A stretch of 64,000 bases of DNA, taken from NCBI GenBank assembly GCA_963576475.1, contig OY754980.1, positions 29,929,563 to 29,993,562 on the forward strand, read 5' to 3'. The position numbers and the translations under genes are program-made. Position 1 is the stretch's first letter; each line of letters starts with the position of its first letter. The notes beneath the pieces were generated by a model. It did not search any database. It worked only from the letters and a program-made list of their open reading frames with translations, and was not told the DNA's origin. Shown in pieces: positions 1-10,960 of the stretch. Source of the stretch: Molanna angustata (taxonomy: Eukaryota; Arthropoda; Insecta; Trichoptera; Molannidae).

Positions 1-242
1 AAATTTCTTTTCAATATTACTCCTTTGTGTCTATTTTTTTATGTATTTATGTTATTAATGTGTTAACACTCATTGTTCATGTTTTGACTACATTATTATT
101 ATTTATACCAATCTATCAAAATGTTAAATATTAATTCTCCATTAAGGGCATACATAAAAATAAAATCAAACAAATCGAATCGAATAATGCCATATCTCTC
201 ATGGGTCGAAAAAAAAAAGTTTCCATTTTAAAGTATATAAAA

Positions 243-662
243 CAGTGGTATGACCTGCAATGTTGTAAGGCGCAGAGTGCTGGACAACATCCAAAAAGCT
301 TGACCAACAGTTGCATACAACTGAAATGAAAATGCTGCGCTGGGCAGGTGGTGTTAATGGATAGACAGAATCCGCAATGAGTATGTCAGAGGGTCATTCA
401 AAGTGGCACCAATAACTAAAAATCTGAAAGAAAGCAGGGTGAGATTGTATAGTCAAGTGATGCGCAGAGATGAAAATTATTCTTTAAAGAAAGCGCTCAA
501 CATCTCAGGTAGACCTAGGAGTAGAGGCAGACCCAGAGCAACATGGAGGTCCAGTATTGAGAAGGAGCTGGCGGCTCAGAGTGTTCCCGTTGTGACAACC
601 CAGGACAGAAGATCCTGGCGCTTACGTACAAGGCCCGACCCTGGATAAACCGAGATAGAGGG
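243..662 (+). pseudogene. LINE reverse-transcriptase C-terminal fragment, frameshifted
   Basis: The segment encodes the tail of an endonuclease/reverse-transcriptase polyprotein. It shows MKMLRWAGGV, then after a frame change VAPITKNLKESRVRLYSQVM, RRDENYSLKKALNI and GRPRSRGRPRATW, ending near DRRSWRLRTRPDP. The basic RGRP-W block is typical of arthropod non-LTR elements often annotated as craniofacial development protein 2-like. At least one frameshift and a stop near 362 show it is dead. The N-terminal endonuclease and RT core are missing. Confidence 0.8.
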
Positions 663-1144
663 GCAGTAAAAAGAAGAAGTAATTCTGTATGTACCTACTA
701 TTTTTAAAAATCATACAATATATTTTATTTTATTTGCCTACAATTAGTTGCAAAGACTCTGAGGCACCGGATTTGAATAGTGCTTCCACTCTTCCACACA
801 TCTATTGTCATCATTTTTGGGTGACCCGTAAGAGCTGAGTAATAGAAAATACAACAGGAAAAATAACTTCTTACATAGGTCGGGAATTTAATTTAGTGAC
901 GACATCCTTCCATACAATTTGTATGGCAAAATATATATCTATGGGGACTCTCAATAGTTTGATACTTAATCTTCAAACATACACAATACCTACATCAAGC
1001 TGTTTACATATTAGGGGTAGGACAAAAGAACTGATCTTCACACTATCCTATCTTGACATACATTTTTTTATTGAAAAATAATAAAACTTAAAATGTTACA
1101 AAAAATAATGATTCTGAGTCACGCCAAATCTTATTTCTAGACTT
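663..1144. other. No gene or recognised repeat
   Basis: AT-rich sequence with only short chance ORFs. I see nothing supportable. Confidence 0.5.
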
Positions 1145-1480
1145 AATAATAATAATAATAAACACTTCCTTGCACCCTGCGCAAGTGGCGAGTTCATTGC
1201 CGTATGGCAATTTCTTCCAACTAACCAGTGTTTCCAGCCCAGAGAAGCAACATTAGCGTGAGAAATGAATTTAAATACATTTCTAAATATATTTTAAAAT
1301 AAATTAATAAACTTTGATCGTTTCCACTAGTTATATTTTTTTAAACACAACATGTATCGATAACCTCCGTTATCTTCCTCAGGTGAGAGGTGAGTTAATA
1401 CTTTTCTCCTCTGCTGGGAATCGATCCCAGGACGCCCGCACAGAAACCGAACGGCTTACCAACTGTGCCTCGGCGGTCAG
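1145..1480 (-). mobile_element. SINE-B copy, with about 100 bp of extra internal sequence
   Basis: Read on the minus strand it begins with the tRNA-like head: A box TGGCACAGTTGGT-like, then GGGTTCGATTCC-like B box region (here GGGATCGATTCCCAGCAG). The GAGAAG-to-GGAAACACTGG body and the tail with CCATACGGCAATGAACTCG, CTTGCGCAGGGTGCAAGG and an ATT run follow. Compared with the copy at 15580 it carries about 100 extra bases between 1275 and 1375. Confidence 0.8.
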
Positions 1481-1494
1481 CTTGTAGACTTGTC

Positions 1495-1625
1495 ATAATT
1501 TTTATAGAAAACAAAAAGAATCGTAAAATATTCAATAATTTGGATTTAAGGGTTTATATTTTGGTATGTGTTATAGGTATATAATATGTACTATCGCCAT
1601 CGACAGTTGGATCTCATGTATGACA
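1495..1625 (-). repeat. Dispersed repeat shared with 59078-59335 and 60118-60411
   Basis: On the minus strand it carries ATGAGATCCAACTGTCGATG followed by a match to TCCAAATTATTGAATATTTT seen at 60.18 kb. It is a truncated third copy of the repeat found twice near 59-60 kb. Family unknown. Confidence 0.65.
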
Positions 1626-2899
1626 TGCGACTAGTTATAACTATCTCATTAAAATACGTATCATTTCAACGTCTCTACCATAGACTATTCAAAATGATAA
1701 CAACAACAGTAAAAGTTTGTGTAGTGTACGCATGTATGTAGAAAGGTACCTACATACATATACACGTTAATGTGGCGGACTTTCTGATGATAAAAATAAT
1801 AATATTTGCAGTGTTGGTACACCTACCCTCGAATTTTTATTGTGACAATATCCAGGAAAACAAAAATTATACCTACCTATGGTTGAAGATGAAAGGAAAT
1901 GCTTGAAAGAGGAAAAAGGCTTTTAGTTAAAATTGTAATGGAATCAACGTTTATAAAATTGGTAACAAATCTGTCTGTTTACTACAAATTTAGATGATAA
2001 TATGTTCCGACAGCTAATTTTATTGTAATCAAGAGATAATTATACATATCTCGATTTACTTGTTAAAGGCGAAACCGTTCTAACGAAATGTAAATTAATA
2101 GAATTATATACAAAAAATAACATAGTTCTGCAGTGTTTACACAGCCATTTTTTTCTTTAAGTTTCTTGTCGAGACCCCCAACGTTGCATTTCACTCGAAA
2201 GTACATACATATCTCCATCACCAGTGAATCAAAGAGCTTTTTCACGGTTCTCATTCAGTACATTCTCATAGATTTTTCGGTAAACGTCTTATAGTTCGTG
2301 TAGGCTGCGCAGATTATTTTTTATTTCTTGATTTGGTACTTAGTTACAGACTGGTCACAGCAATGAGAAAACGAAAGAGGCGATTAAAGGAGAATTTCTC
2401 CACATTTCAAACTATTGAGAACGTTGTAGAACCTTGGTCCCGTTCAGAAATGGTTGAATTCAAGGACACATTTAGAAGATTTCGTAGTCTCCCTAAGCAC
2501 TTTATTGAGAATTCTAGGATGGGACTAGGAATTCTAGGTTTTCCCTATGGCAAAACCTAGATCCAAGGATACATTAACAGGTTATTTGCAGTTCTCCTGC
2601 CCCACTCCATTTGGAACGTTATAAGACTTCAAGTCCTGTTTTTTCACGGAGCGGCTACACCACATATTTTATACTGCTGCCCGAAGAGGCCGATCTTAAA
2701 CGTGCGTTAACGTGTGCGAATAAATTACTCATCTTTCAAGCCACGGGCATCCACTCCGGTCTGCTGAACTTACTTTCCTATATATTTCAATCCATAATAC
2801 TGATTTTTTAGAACTTTTACTTACTTTACTTTTTCTATGGCTACGGTTTTTCCTGCACCTTTGGCTGCGTCATCGAATATTTTCCTTTTACACTCTTGG
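1626..2899. other. No gene recognised
   Basis: AT-rich. ORFs on both strands up to 75 codons have no recognisable product and look like chance. No repeat family from elsewhere in the window was matched here. Confidence 0.45.
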
Positions 2900-3145
2900 C
2901 TCCCGTTCGGCCAGCCACTTCACAGCCTCTGGAGTCTCCCTATGGATGTCCACCCAGTCTCCTTCATACCTCCGTATCGGACACTCCTCTACTAGATACT
3001 GGATAGTTAGGCTTCTTGCTCCACAGTCACATTCCGGAGAATCCCTTTTTCCCCATTTCCACATTTGGTCGTTACATCGTCCTTGACCTGTACGATTTCT
3101 GTTTTGCTGAATCCAAACTTTTCGGGGGAGGTTATAACCTGGGAT
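2900..3145 (-). pseudogene. LINE ORF2 C-terminal fragment (jockey-like)
   Basis: The minus strand reads VWIQQNRNRTGQGRCNDQMW, WGKRDSPECDCGARS, VEECPIRRYEGDW and TPEAVKWLAE. The RTG..R.. and C.CG....L...CP pattern is the conserved tail after the RNase H region of jockey-type elements. It is closed by a frameshift near KR(K/R)IF. No RT domain is attached. Confidence 0.8.
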
Positions 3146-3174
3146 CCTTTCGTTAGGGTCTTGGATAATGTGTT

Positions 3175-3492
3175 ATTTTTTTAGTTATTACGTCAGGTTT
3201 CTTAATAAACACATTCAAAAAAAGGCTAGTAAATATTTATCTGATACATCCTGATTATTTTCTTCCTCTCCTTTTCTTTTTGTTTTCCTAACGTTATTGT
3301 GAGCTGTTATTATATTGAATCTTATTTTTGCTTTTCTTTTGTTATCTTTATTTTTGTTTTTGTCATGTCCTAACGTTATTGCCATAGTTCACATTGTATT
3401 GAATACTAACATCAACTCTGGTTGCAAGAAATAACCGTTCGGCAATAAACTCGCTAATGTACAAATTATATGTAACAACAAAATAAATAATC
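3175..3492 (+). mobile_element. LINE 3' end: last codons, 3'UTR and tail
   Basis: The segment opens with LINTFKKRLVNIYL, resembling the FKKRLKQKYL end of the LINE at 41.8 kb. Its 3'UTR contains CGGCAATAAACTCGCTAATG, which holds an AATAAA signal, and it finishes in AACAAAATAAATAA. It is a 5'-truncated retrotransposed copy. Confidence 0.65.
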
Positions 3493-4049
3493 TACATGTC
3501 ACTTTTTTTTTATCCTATAAGATGTTAAACGGCTTGTAATATTTAATTTAAAAAATACCTTATACATATAAATTTATTTATAATAATTCCGTACGAGCAA
3601 CGCGGTTTATTTAATACACAAGTACAAATATCACGGAACACTGCATCGGTTCAATTTGAAGATTGGACCATTCGGCGGAGAAGCAATTGAGGAAAGGGAA
3701 AAAGACATTTGACTCAGTCTCAGCCTCTTATCTCCACCATTACGGGGATCCCGAGCTTCAGCCATATCCTGACTGGAGACTTACTTGCATGAGGGGGAAT
3801 CAGAGACAAAAAATTCCGGAGAGAAACTAATCATTTATACAACACGAAATCTCTTGTTATCACAGAGGTGTGACCAAACTTTAATTTCTTTTTACTGTGG
3901 GATATGTGAAAACGTGAGTGCGAGCGAGACAACAAGAGTGATTGAGAATGTATAAGGACGATACGGCTGTCAATTAGTTCACCATATTGTATATTATATT
4001 GCGTCCAATTAAGTAACTGAATATTCCTTTTTTTTACCACTATATATAT
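3493..4049. other. Mostly unassigned; GC-richer block at about 3640-3830
   Basis: No gene was recognised. The block from 3640 to 3830 is less AT-rich than its surroundings and did not match any repeat elsewhere in the window. ORFs across it are short. Confidence 0.4.
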
Positions 4050-4275
4050 TCGTCCTTTTCCTCATGACTGAGGATAGCGGCTGTAGTCCGTCGCCACACG
4101 TATGGCCCGCCTCCATGCCAATCTGTTTTGGGCTGAACGCAGAGCACCAGTTTAACCAAATCGATCCATCTGGTCGGTGAGCGACCACGAGATCTCCGTC
4201 CTTCTCGAGTAAGTCTGGTTCCCTTCTGGCAATGTGTCCAAAGAATTGAAGGATACGTCTGTAACATATCGTCGA
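4050..4275 (-). pseudogene. LINE reverse-transcriptase C-terminal fragment
   Basis: Across two minus-strand frames it reads RRILQFFGHIARREPDLLEK, then RRSRGRSPTRWIDLVKLVL and a decayed end. GHIAR, RGRSPTRW and the spacing are typical of the LINE tail. The frame change between the two halves marks it as dead. A sister fragment lies at 25855-26110. Confidence 0.75.
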
Positions 4276-5086
4276 TAGATCTATATATCTTACCAATACT
4301 TAATTAATTGATAAGGTAATAATGTATGCACGTAATTGATGCTGGGCGTGACTACCTTTTTTTATTGTATATCACCAGTTTATTTATCCAGTCATTGTTT
4401 GTGTACTTTAAATAAAATAAAGTAAACTTTTTGAAATAAAATAGGAACGATCTAAAATTTTAGAATGAAGGTCATTTGAACTTAATTCCGTATTCTGTAA
4501 CTGACATTGTTCCTAAAAGTAAAGTATACAAAATAAGACAAGCGTCTGCTGTCTCAGACAGGTCAAGGGACGGAAGTCAGAAATGCGCGTGCGCATAAAT
4601 ATTTAACTGAATAAATAAAAAATAATAAACAGTATTAAAAATAGTAGAGATCTTACAACCACGTAAATAATATGTTGAGAATATATTTTTTTGAAAATAT
4701 ATTTTCAACATATTATTATATACGAATACATAATAAACTTATTCCTAACCCCAAATGGCAAAAATGTTGATAGCATTTTGCCTGCGACCAATTTCCACTT
4801 AATTTATAAAGCAACTCGCTCACGCGAATCGGTATAATTATTAAAAACTAACTGAACCTAGCCAAAAAATGTATACTTTTCCCTAGATTAATCTGTTTCA
4901 AGTTTCAACTGGTCACACTATCGGTAATTTTTGTGCGCATGCGTATTTCCGCTAGACGCTAGTCAAAATAAGTGCATCGTAGATAATTATTTGAACTCAA
5001 ATTGTCTATGGCGGAGACTACGCGTGCGTACTGCGCACTGTTCGGCCATGTTTATTTATGTCATGTCGCCGTGATGTCGTATAACC
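4276..5086. other. No gene recognised
   Basis: AT-rich sequence with a short hairpin at about 4678-4712 (AATATATTTTTTTGAAAA with its complement). Nothing coding is supported. Confidence 0.45.
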
Positions 5087-5615
5087 TAAAGGCCCCCATT
5101 CCCGATCGTGCCATCCTTCCAAATGGTTTGCCATCACTCCAAAATGCGCTCGTGAATGTCAAATCCCGCGCAGCTCAATTGGCCTGACACAACAAAATGG
5201 AATTCCAAACGATCGAAACTCTGTAGTACCGCGAAAACGGCGCAGCGCATCCTGTCGGCACGGCATGCTCGTGAGTGCGAAAACCAGCGGTACATTGCGC
5301 CATCTCATTGCGCCGAGCTGTTTGACACTCGTGAATGCGAAAATACAATATTTTCTCTTTGTTTTTTTCTATTTATATATAAACAAACCGCTAAATAGCA
5401 GTTGTATAAAACTCATCATCAGAATTATAACTCAGTTTTACTTGAAAATTAAAAAAAAAATAGAACTTATTAATGCGAAAGCGCCAACCACTTGCGTATA
5501 CTAATTTTGATGGCTCGATGGCGCGCCCGTGAGTGTGATGAAAATTATTCAATGCTCCAAATGGAACCGGTCCATATGCGACGCCGAATGGCACGATCGT
5601 GAATGGGCTGCTTTA
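5087..5615. mobile_element. Inverted-repeat DNA element (MITE) with subterminal repeats
   Basis: The two ends are inverted copies: CCCATTCCCGATCGTGCCAT on the left, and on the right the complement of CCCATTCACGATCGTGCCAT. Inside, the motif TCGTGARTGYGA recurs: CTCGTGAATGTCA (about 5149), CTCGTGAGTGCGA (about 5269), CTCGTGAATGCGA (about 5330) and CCGTGAGTGTGA (about 5528). The terminal repeat carries the same core. Terminal repeats plus repeated subterminal copies of the same core are what transposase-binding sites look like in DNA transposons. No transposase is encoded. The superfamily is unresolved because I cannot define a clear target duplication. Confidence 0.7.
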
Positions 5616-6492
5616 CATTTCAAGTGATCTGCAAGGATGCATTCATTTTTTGTTAAAAAATAATAATAATAATATTTTATTAAAAAAAAAAATATTCATG
5701 CCGATAATGTGTTGAGTTCGGGAAAAACTCAAGAAAATATAGGACATGCCATCAGTATAGGCATATATGTAAGTATACGACACGATAAAAGCAGTTATGT
5801 TGGTATTGGGTCCAGTCGCTAACTTACTTCGAACCCCGCTAATCTATTTAGGGGTAGTTTTTCAATCCATAGAATTTTCTTTAGATCGCCTCCAACCCCC
5901 TCGAATTCACTCCTGTGCGTATACGTGAGACGGGTTCACATTAATTTTATGTTTTTCTGCGTCAATCTCCTTTCAAAAAGATCCGATATAAGGAAAACTT
6001 TTCACAGCCTCCAGCTACTATTTTTAAATTGAACTTATCTTTTTCTAGTTCCCGGATAAATATTTTCAAGAATTCACGAATATTTAGTTATTTTTTTGTA
6101 GAACATAAAATATCTCGTGTTAGAAAAACTGCTTTCTATATTCACGCTCAAGTAAATACATTGTTTATTTTTTAATTTATTTGTATAATACCTAATACAC
6201 TTTTTCCATATATCTAGTTACAAAATATTTCGTTATAAATTAGGTATGTACATTAATTTCCTTTTATATACCAGTTATTATCCTATTGTCACAAACTCCT
6301 TCACATGGTAAAAACCTGTTCTGAGACAGTAAATATTATATTATTTTGTCTTCTTAGTTAATTCAGGCGGTTAATTCATTTTTGATATAAATTCAGCCCT
6401 TTTGTTTCATCCAAATTTTGATGTCTCGTTTAAATGTTTTCAAGTAACTGTTTGTTTATCTTCTTTTTTCTCTTTCTGGCTGGGTTGTTTCA
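5616..6492. other. No gene recognised
   Basis: AT-rich with a modestly GC-richer stretch at 5810-5950. No product or repeat family was identified. Confidence 0.45.
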
Positions 6493-6652
6493 ACAAACGT
6501 ATCAGTAATAGTTTAGTTAAAATACTTTGATTTCATAAAATTGTTCAAAATTGTGTTGTTTGAAGGCATTAGATTTCAATGAAACAACCAAAAGTTTTGA
6601 ACAATTTTATGAAATCAAAGTATTTTAACTATACTATTACTGATACGTTTGT
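6493..6652. mobile_element. Hairpin element (long inverted repeat, about 160 bp)
   Basis: The left arm (6493-6553, ACAAACGTATCAGTAATAG then AAAATACTTTGATTTCATAA) is repeated in inverse orientation at 6595-6652. About 40 bp of unrelated loop separates the arms. This is a MITE-like or foldback structure; only one copy was seen in the window. Confidence 0.65.
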
Positions 6653-6659
6653 TCGAGAA

Positions 6660-6812
6660 ACACAGCCTTACACAGATCGGTAGTTAGATACCTAACTAAC
6701 TGAGCCACGAAGGCCGACAAAGAATTAAGATGTCCTTGAAACAAGTACATATACATTCCTTAAATTAAGCATACATGCTTTTGCTATAGGTGAACGAAGT
6801 CGGTCGTTGAAA
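6660..6812 (-). mobile_element. Decayed tRNA-derived SINE (SINE-A tail with a tRNA-like head)
   Basis: On the minus strand the 3' part matches SINE-A: GGTGAACGAA, then AAGCATGTATGCTTAATTTA and TATATGTACTTGTTTCAAGG. The adjacent 6660-6725 contains CGTGGCTCAGTTAGTTAG, an A-box-like word. Which side is the true head is uncertain because the order is not that of an intact SINE-A. Confidence 0.5.
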
Positions 6813-7324
6813 TGTTGCAGCAGCTATTACCAAGACTCCTTCATTAGGTCTTTTTCTTTTTACACCTTGTGACATCTACACAGAGTCTGTTCAATGTCTT
6901 CGATGTGCGGTAAGTTGGAAAGGTGGATGGTGTCCCGTCCCCAAAGTGGCGTTATATGGAATATCTTTCACAAAATTGAAAGTTACAGTAGGTCAATGTT
7001 GTCAGGTCGGGAGAATTCTTTGATTATCCGCCTATTTACGTATAATATGTATATATTACAGGCGGTGATCCGAGATAGTCTCTCTGAAGGGGTTTATGTT
7101 GACGAAGAGCTTACAGTGAATCTGACCCCCTTAAAAGATTAAAATCCCTTAATGCATGGTGGAAGTTTTCAGTATATTCAATCATTTTATTAATACATCT
7201 TGGGATACTCTTATCATGGACTAAAATTAATACCTCGTATCTACTTGGGTATTTAAAGAGAGTTGGTTTTACCAACATTGCACTCCCCACAAATAATTAT
7301 TTATTAGGTCATGATCTTTATCAG
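6813..7324. other. No gene recognised
   Basis: An 82-codon plus-strand ORF (6894-7142) has no recognisable features and is probably chance. No repeat was matched. Confidence 0.4.
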
Positions 7325-7535
7325 CTTGTCCGCATCTGGAGCTGAACATAGGCCTCCACTCCTCCGTTTACTGAGCATACCGTATCCAATCTCCCACTGC
7401 CACCCCCTCAATAAAATCTGACCACCTAAGAATCTAAGAACATCTAACACTGTTCCTTCCCTGTCTTGGCTGCCACCCCAGGACTCGCTGGGTCCACCTA
7501 CCATCGAGGTATCTGGCAAATTGTCCTACAATATG
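7325..7535 (-). pseudogene. LINE reverse-transcriptase C-terminal fragment, frameshifted
   Basis: The minus strand gives GQFARYLDGRWTQRVLGWQP, RQGRNSVRCS, a frame change, then LRWSDFIEGVAVGDWIRYAQ. DGRW..RVL.W.PR.G and RW.D.....G..W...AQ are the usual last conserved blocks of the LINE ORF. A frameshift and stop inactivate it. Confidence 0.72.
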
Positions 7536-8572
7536 TCTACATTGTGTAAATGAAAAATTAGACAGTGGGAAATAGTTTGTATATTGCATGTGTATAGAAA
7601 ATTTAGCAATATACATAAGATGATGGAAAATGGTTAAAATTTTAATCGGACATCGTTTTAGAGTTCTCGTCGTAGAGAATAACCTCATCTCTCAAAATAA
7701 TTTAATAATATATTTATACTGGTAGAAATCATTCTTATGATTGGGTGGAATGCCACGAAAGCAAAAGAGAAGAATGAGAATAAGGTTAAAATTTGAGAAA
7801 TTTATGTATTTGTTTATTCAAAACTCCACCGAACAAAATATCCTTAACAAATGAGAATTAATGTTTGCACTATGCAGTCAGTTCTACTGAATCAAAATGA
7901 TAAATGGTCTCCAGAGAAATGTAAACTTGCATCATGTAATGCATTTTAATTTTCGCAACACGAGAGTTTAGTAAAAATCCTTTAGTTCAGGTATTCGGTG
8001 TAATAAAAATGTCATACGAGTATTTTTGTGATTCACAATTTTTATTTTATACGTTCGGTTTCAAAACGGATGCTCTTCATCAGAACGGATGACAACTAAA
8101 AACTATAAGGACGATTGCAGTTAATTTGTATAACTAAGCGAATCAATAACTCATTAGTGAAATAGAGTGCCTCCAGATGTCCGCAGTGCACAAAGCAAGA
8201 GTACTTTCTCCTAAGGACTGAAAACAGCTTTGTTTCATAGAGTAATATTAGATAGAATATAAACGCCCTTGGAGTGATCCTGAATCATGAAACGGCGCTA
8301 TATAAATTATTTATGGGTATTATTATTTTTTTGGTGAGACGATACTCGCGTGTGGGCATACATATACGATGTGTCCTTCCTTATATAAGGTAATGCATAG
8401 CAGCACACCTGTCGCCGGTTACCCCCCCCCCATTGTGGTATGATCTGTGATGATAATATGTACATATGTATTTGACTCTATCGATAATTCAAATTCCAAT
8501 ACTTAGCAACATTATTTATTGCCGCTAAGTGATTTATTTCATATTTAAATAATATATTATTTTAATTATAAA
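7536..8572. other. No gene recognised
   Basis: AT-rich with a short run of C at 8421-8431. Chance ORFs only. Confidence 0.45.
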
Positions 8573-8743
8573 TGGGTCGATGGCAGAGAAGTTAGGGCAT
8601 TGGATACGTAATCCAGTGCTCGCGAGTTCGAATCCTGTCTCGAACGATTTCGTTCACCTATAACACAAGCATTTATGCTTATTTTAGGGAATGTAGGAAG
8701 ATTTATATGTACTTGTTAAATGAACAAGGACATATTCATTTTT
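8573..8743 (+). mobile_element. SINE-A copy
   Basis: The copy starts GGGTCGATGGCAGAGAAGTT (A-box region), then CGCGAGTTCGAATCCTGTC (B-box region). The body CGATTTCGTTCACCTATA, CAAGCATTTATGCTTATTTT and TGAACAAGGACATATTCATT follows, and it ends in T/A-rich sequence. This is a tRNA-derived Pol III retroposon, mobilised in trans by a LINE. Confidence 0.85.
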
Positions 8744-9699
8744 ATTAAAAAATATTATATATATTACAATTTCAATGACTGATGCAATTTAATCATAAAA
8801 CTAAATTTATTTATCTCTATACTATAAAATACTTATAAGTACCTATAGAGCGACATAAAAATATAATTATTATTACATTTTATAAGTATGTATACGTGGA
8901 AAAGATGTTTGAACAAAACTAATGATGTCCCATGTTCGACCATGTGAACAATACGTTTGGTGTCAACTATCGGACCGCCTGTCTCAGCTGGGGCTATTAA
9001 TAACATCTACATATATATCAAGGAGATAAGTGTGGCTTAATGGTTTGCCGGTCACTCGTCTACAAAGTGTTACCTACCCTGTATTAACCACCTAGTTCTT
9101 ATCTCAGTTTCCCCCATTTCGACCGGCGAACTTTGTAGGATAGGTACAATATATTGATCTTTGCAACTCCCCCCCTCCCCCCGTGCAAGGAGAATGCCCT
9201 GAATAGGATTTTCCTTCAAAGGGAAGACATTCGACAGTGGTATTTTCGTAACTTTTCAACATAGAATCTCATTTGGTGTATTCTGTTTGATTTTTACTTA
9301 CAATTTATGTCTCTCAAGGTAATAACTTCACAGACATTATTTAAATCAAGAATAAAAAAATATATAGGGAATTACGGAAGGACAGAAATTGCCCAAATAT
9401 TAAACATCCAAAAATAATTCTGAGAAATAATATTAAATGATATAACTACACGCTACACAAGCGGGTTCGAGGATTGTCTTTACATTGCATCTTATTTAAA
9501 GACAAATAAACTTTAAAACATTTCTCTTTTTTATTAGATTAATTTCAAAGAAGAAAACTTGATCTTGTATTTTATTTGATTTGTGACTCAAGTCAAACAA
9601 TATTGTTACTGAGTATATACGTTGGAGAGACCATAGAGAAAATTTTAATGTCAAACTGCTACATAACATAAATGACAACAACGGGTGTGCATATTATGG
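8744..9699. other. No gene recognised; possible decayed SINE near 9030-9200
   Basis: The stretch around 9030 (GTGTGGCTTAATGGTTTGCC) is A-box-like, but I see no good B box, so I do not call a SINE. A C-run lies at 9171-9181. Confidence 0.35.
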
Positions 9700-9990
9700 T
9701 AGAAATAATATTAGAATAATAACATGTCAAAATTTACCGTATCAGTTTATACTTTTGTGTTTAAGATATTGGTAACTATGTAATATTGTAATTTACTATG
9801 TTGTGATGTCTGGTGTCCGCTCTATGTAACTATGTATAACCAAAATGTCAATATTTGGCTTGGTAAAATTGTAAACTGCTAGCCCTAGAACAGGGTTACC
9901 TAGTTGGGCAGCAGTAATCTTCATAATAGTCTTTGTGATAAAGGTGTGAAAAATAAATAAATAAAAAATAAAATAAAAAATTTGTTTAAA
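9700..9990 (+). mobile_element. LINE 3'UTR and tail
   Basis: The word CCCTAGAACAGGGTTACC followed by TAGTTGGGCAGCAGTAAT parallels TCCCAGAACAGGCATTTTCC then TAGTGGGGCG in the 3'UTR of the LINE at 60.5-61.8 kb. The segment ends in A-rich AATAAATAAATAAAAAATAA. It is a 5'-truncated copy with no coding sequence left. Confidence 0.6.
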
Positions 9991-10810
9991 ACACGAATTT
10001 TGTATATGTCAAGTGTTGTATAATCAGTTTTGGAGCTGACTGCATCTTCATCAGACTAATTTACAACTCTTTTATAATTACCTAATAATACGGTTAGTAC
10101 CGAAGTCTCAGAAGATCTATGAAAATCACTTTTGCCATTGATTTTTTTCATTATTTACTTTATTTTATTTCACAAAGGACAGCACACAGTACATGCATAC
10201 AATTATTAAAAGGAAATAAGCAAAGATATAAATATGATATCTACCTCTTACTATACCTTATATCAAAGGAAGACAATAAAGATGTGTGAATTAGTGTGGG
10301 TGCGCGCACGAGAGAGTGTAACAATATGTATGTGTGTGTGAAAGAAATATATTTTATTTATTTAAACTTCCTTCAATTTAAATTACCGAAATAAGTCTTT
10401 ACATAATTATAAAATAAAACGTATATTTATGAACAATGAAATAAAATACATATACAGGTACAGTAAAAAAAATTGAAACAATGAATAAGCAAAAAAAAAT
10501 AACAAAATATATAAAATAATAAAATGAATATAAAATCCGACCCAGAGTACCCAGAAGTAATTCGACCTAAAATTCTCTCATTATAATGTAAAATAGTAAG
10601 GTCAGATCTTATGTCAAAGGTGTTTATATTGAAAAACAAATACCTAGTTTATTTTGGAACAACTGTATCTCAAACGGGAATCGAAACAGGAAATTTAGGC
10701 ATAGGGTCCAGTTATTATTTTATCATTAATTTTATCTTACTCTGTTGAAAATTTCAAAAAATAATTCTAACTTGACGTGGTTAAAAACATTCAACTTTCA
10801 ATATTTCTGA
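9991..10810. other. No gene recognised
   Basis: AT-rich with a short GT-rich stretch near 10310-10340. Nothing supportable. Confidence 0.45.
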
Positions 10811-10960
10811 AATATTTATTTATTTATTTATTTATTACATACACGGCCTCTTGGCCATTATAAAAATATGGTAAAAATAAAACAAAACTCGCGTTAAACA
10901 AAAGAAAAACAACACAATAATTCATAAAAATACAAAATCCTTCACACAATTTGAAATATG
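10811..10960 (-). mobile_element. LINE 3' tail (minus strand)
   Basis: A TTTA run (minus strand: TAAA tail) is followed by TACACGGCCTCTTGGCCATT and AT-rich sequence. The same tail-plus-CGGC layout occurs at 16541 and 59486, so this is read as a 5'-truncated LINE end inserted in minus orientation. Confidence 0.5.
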
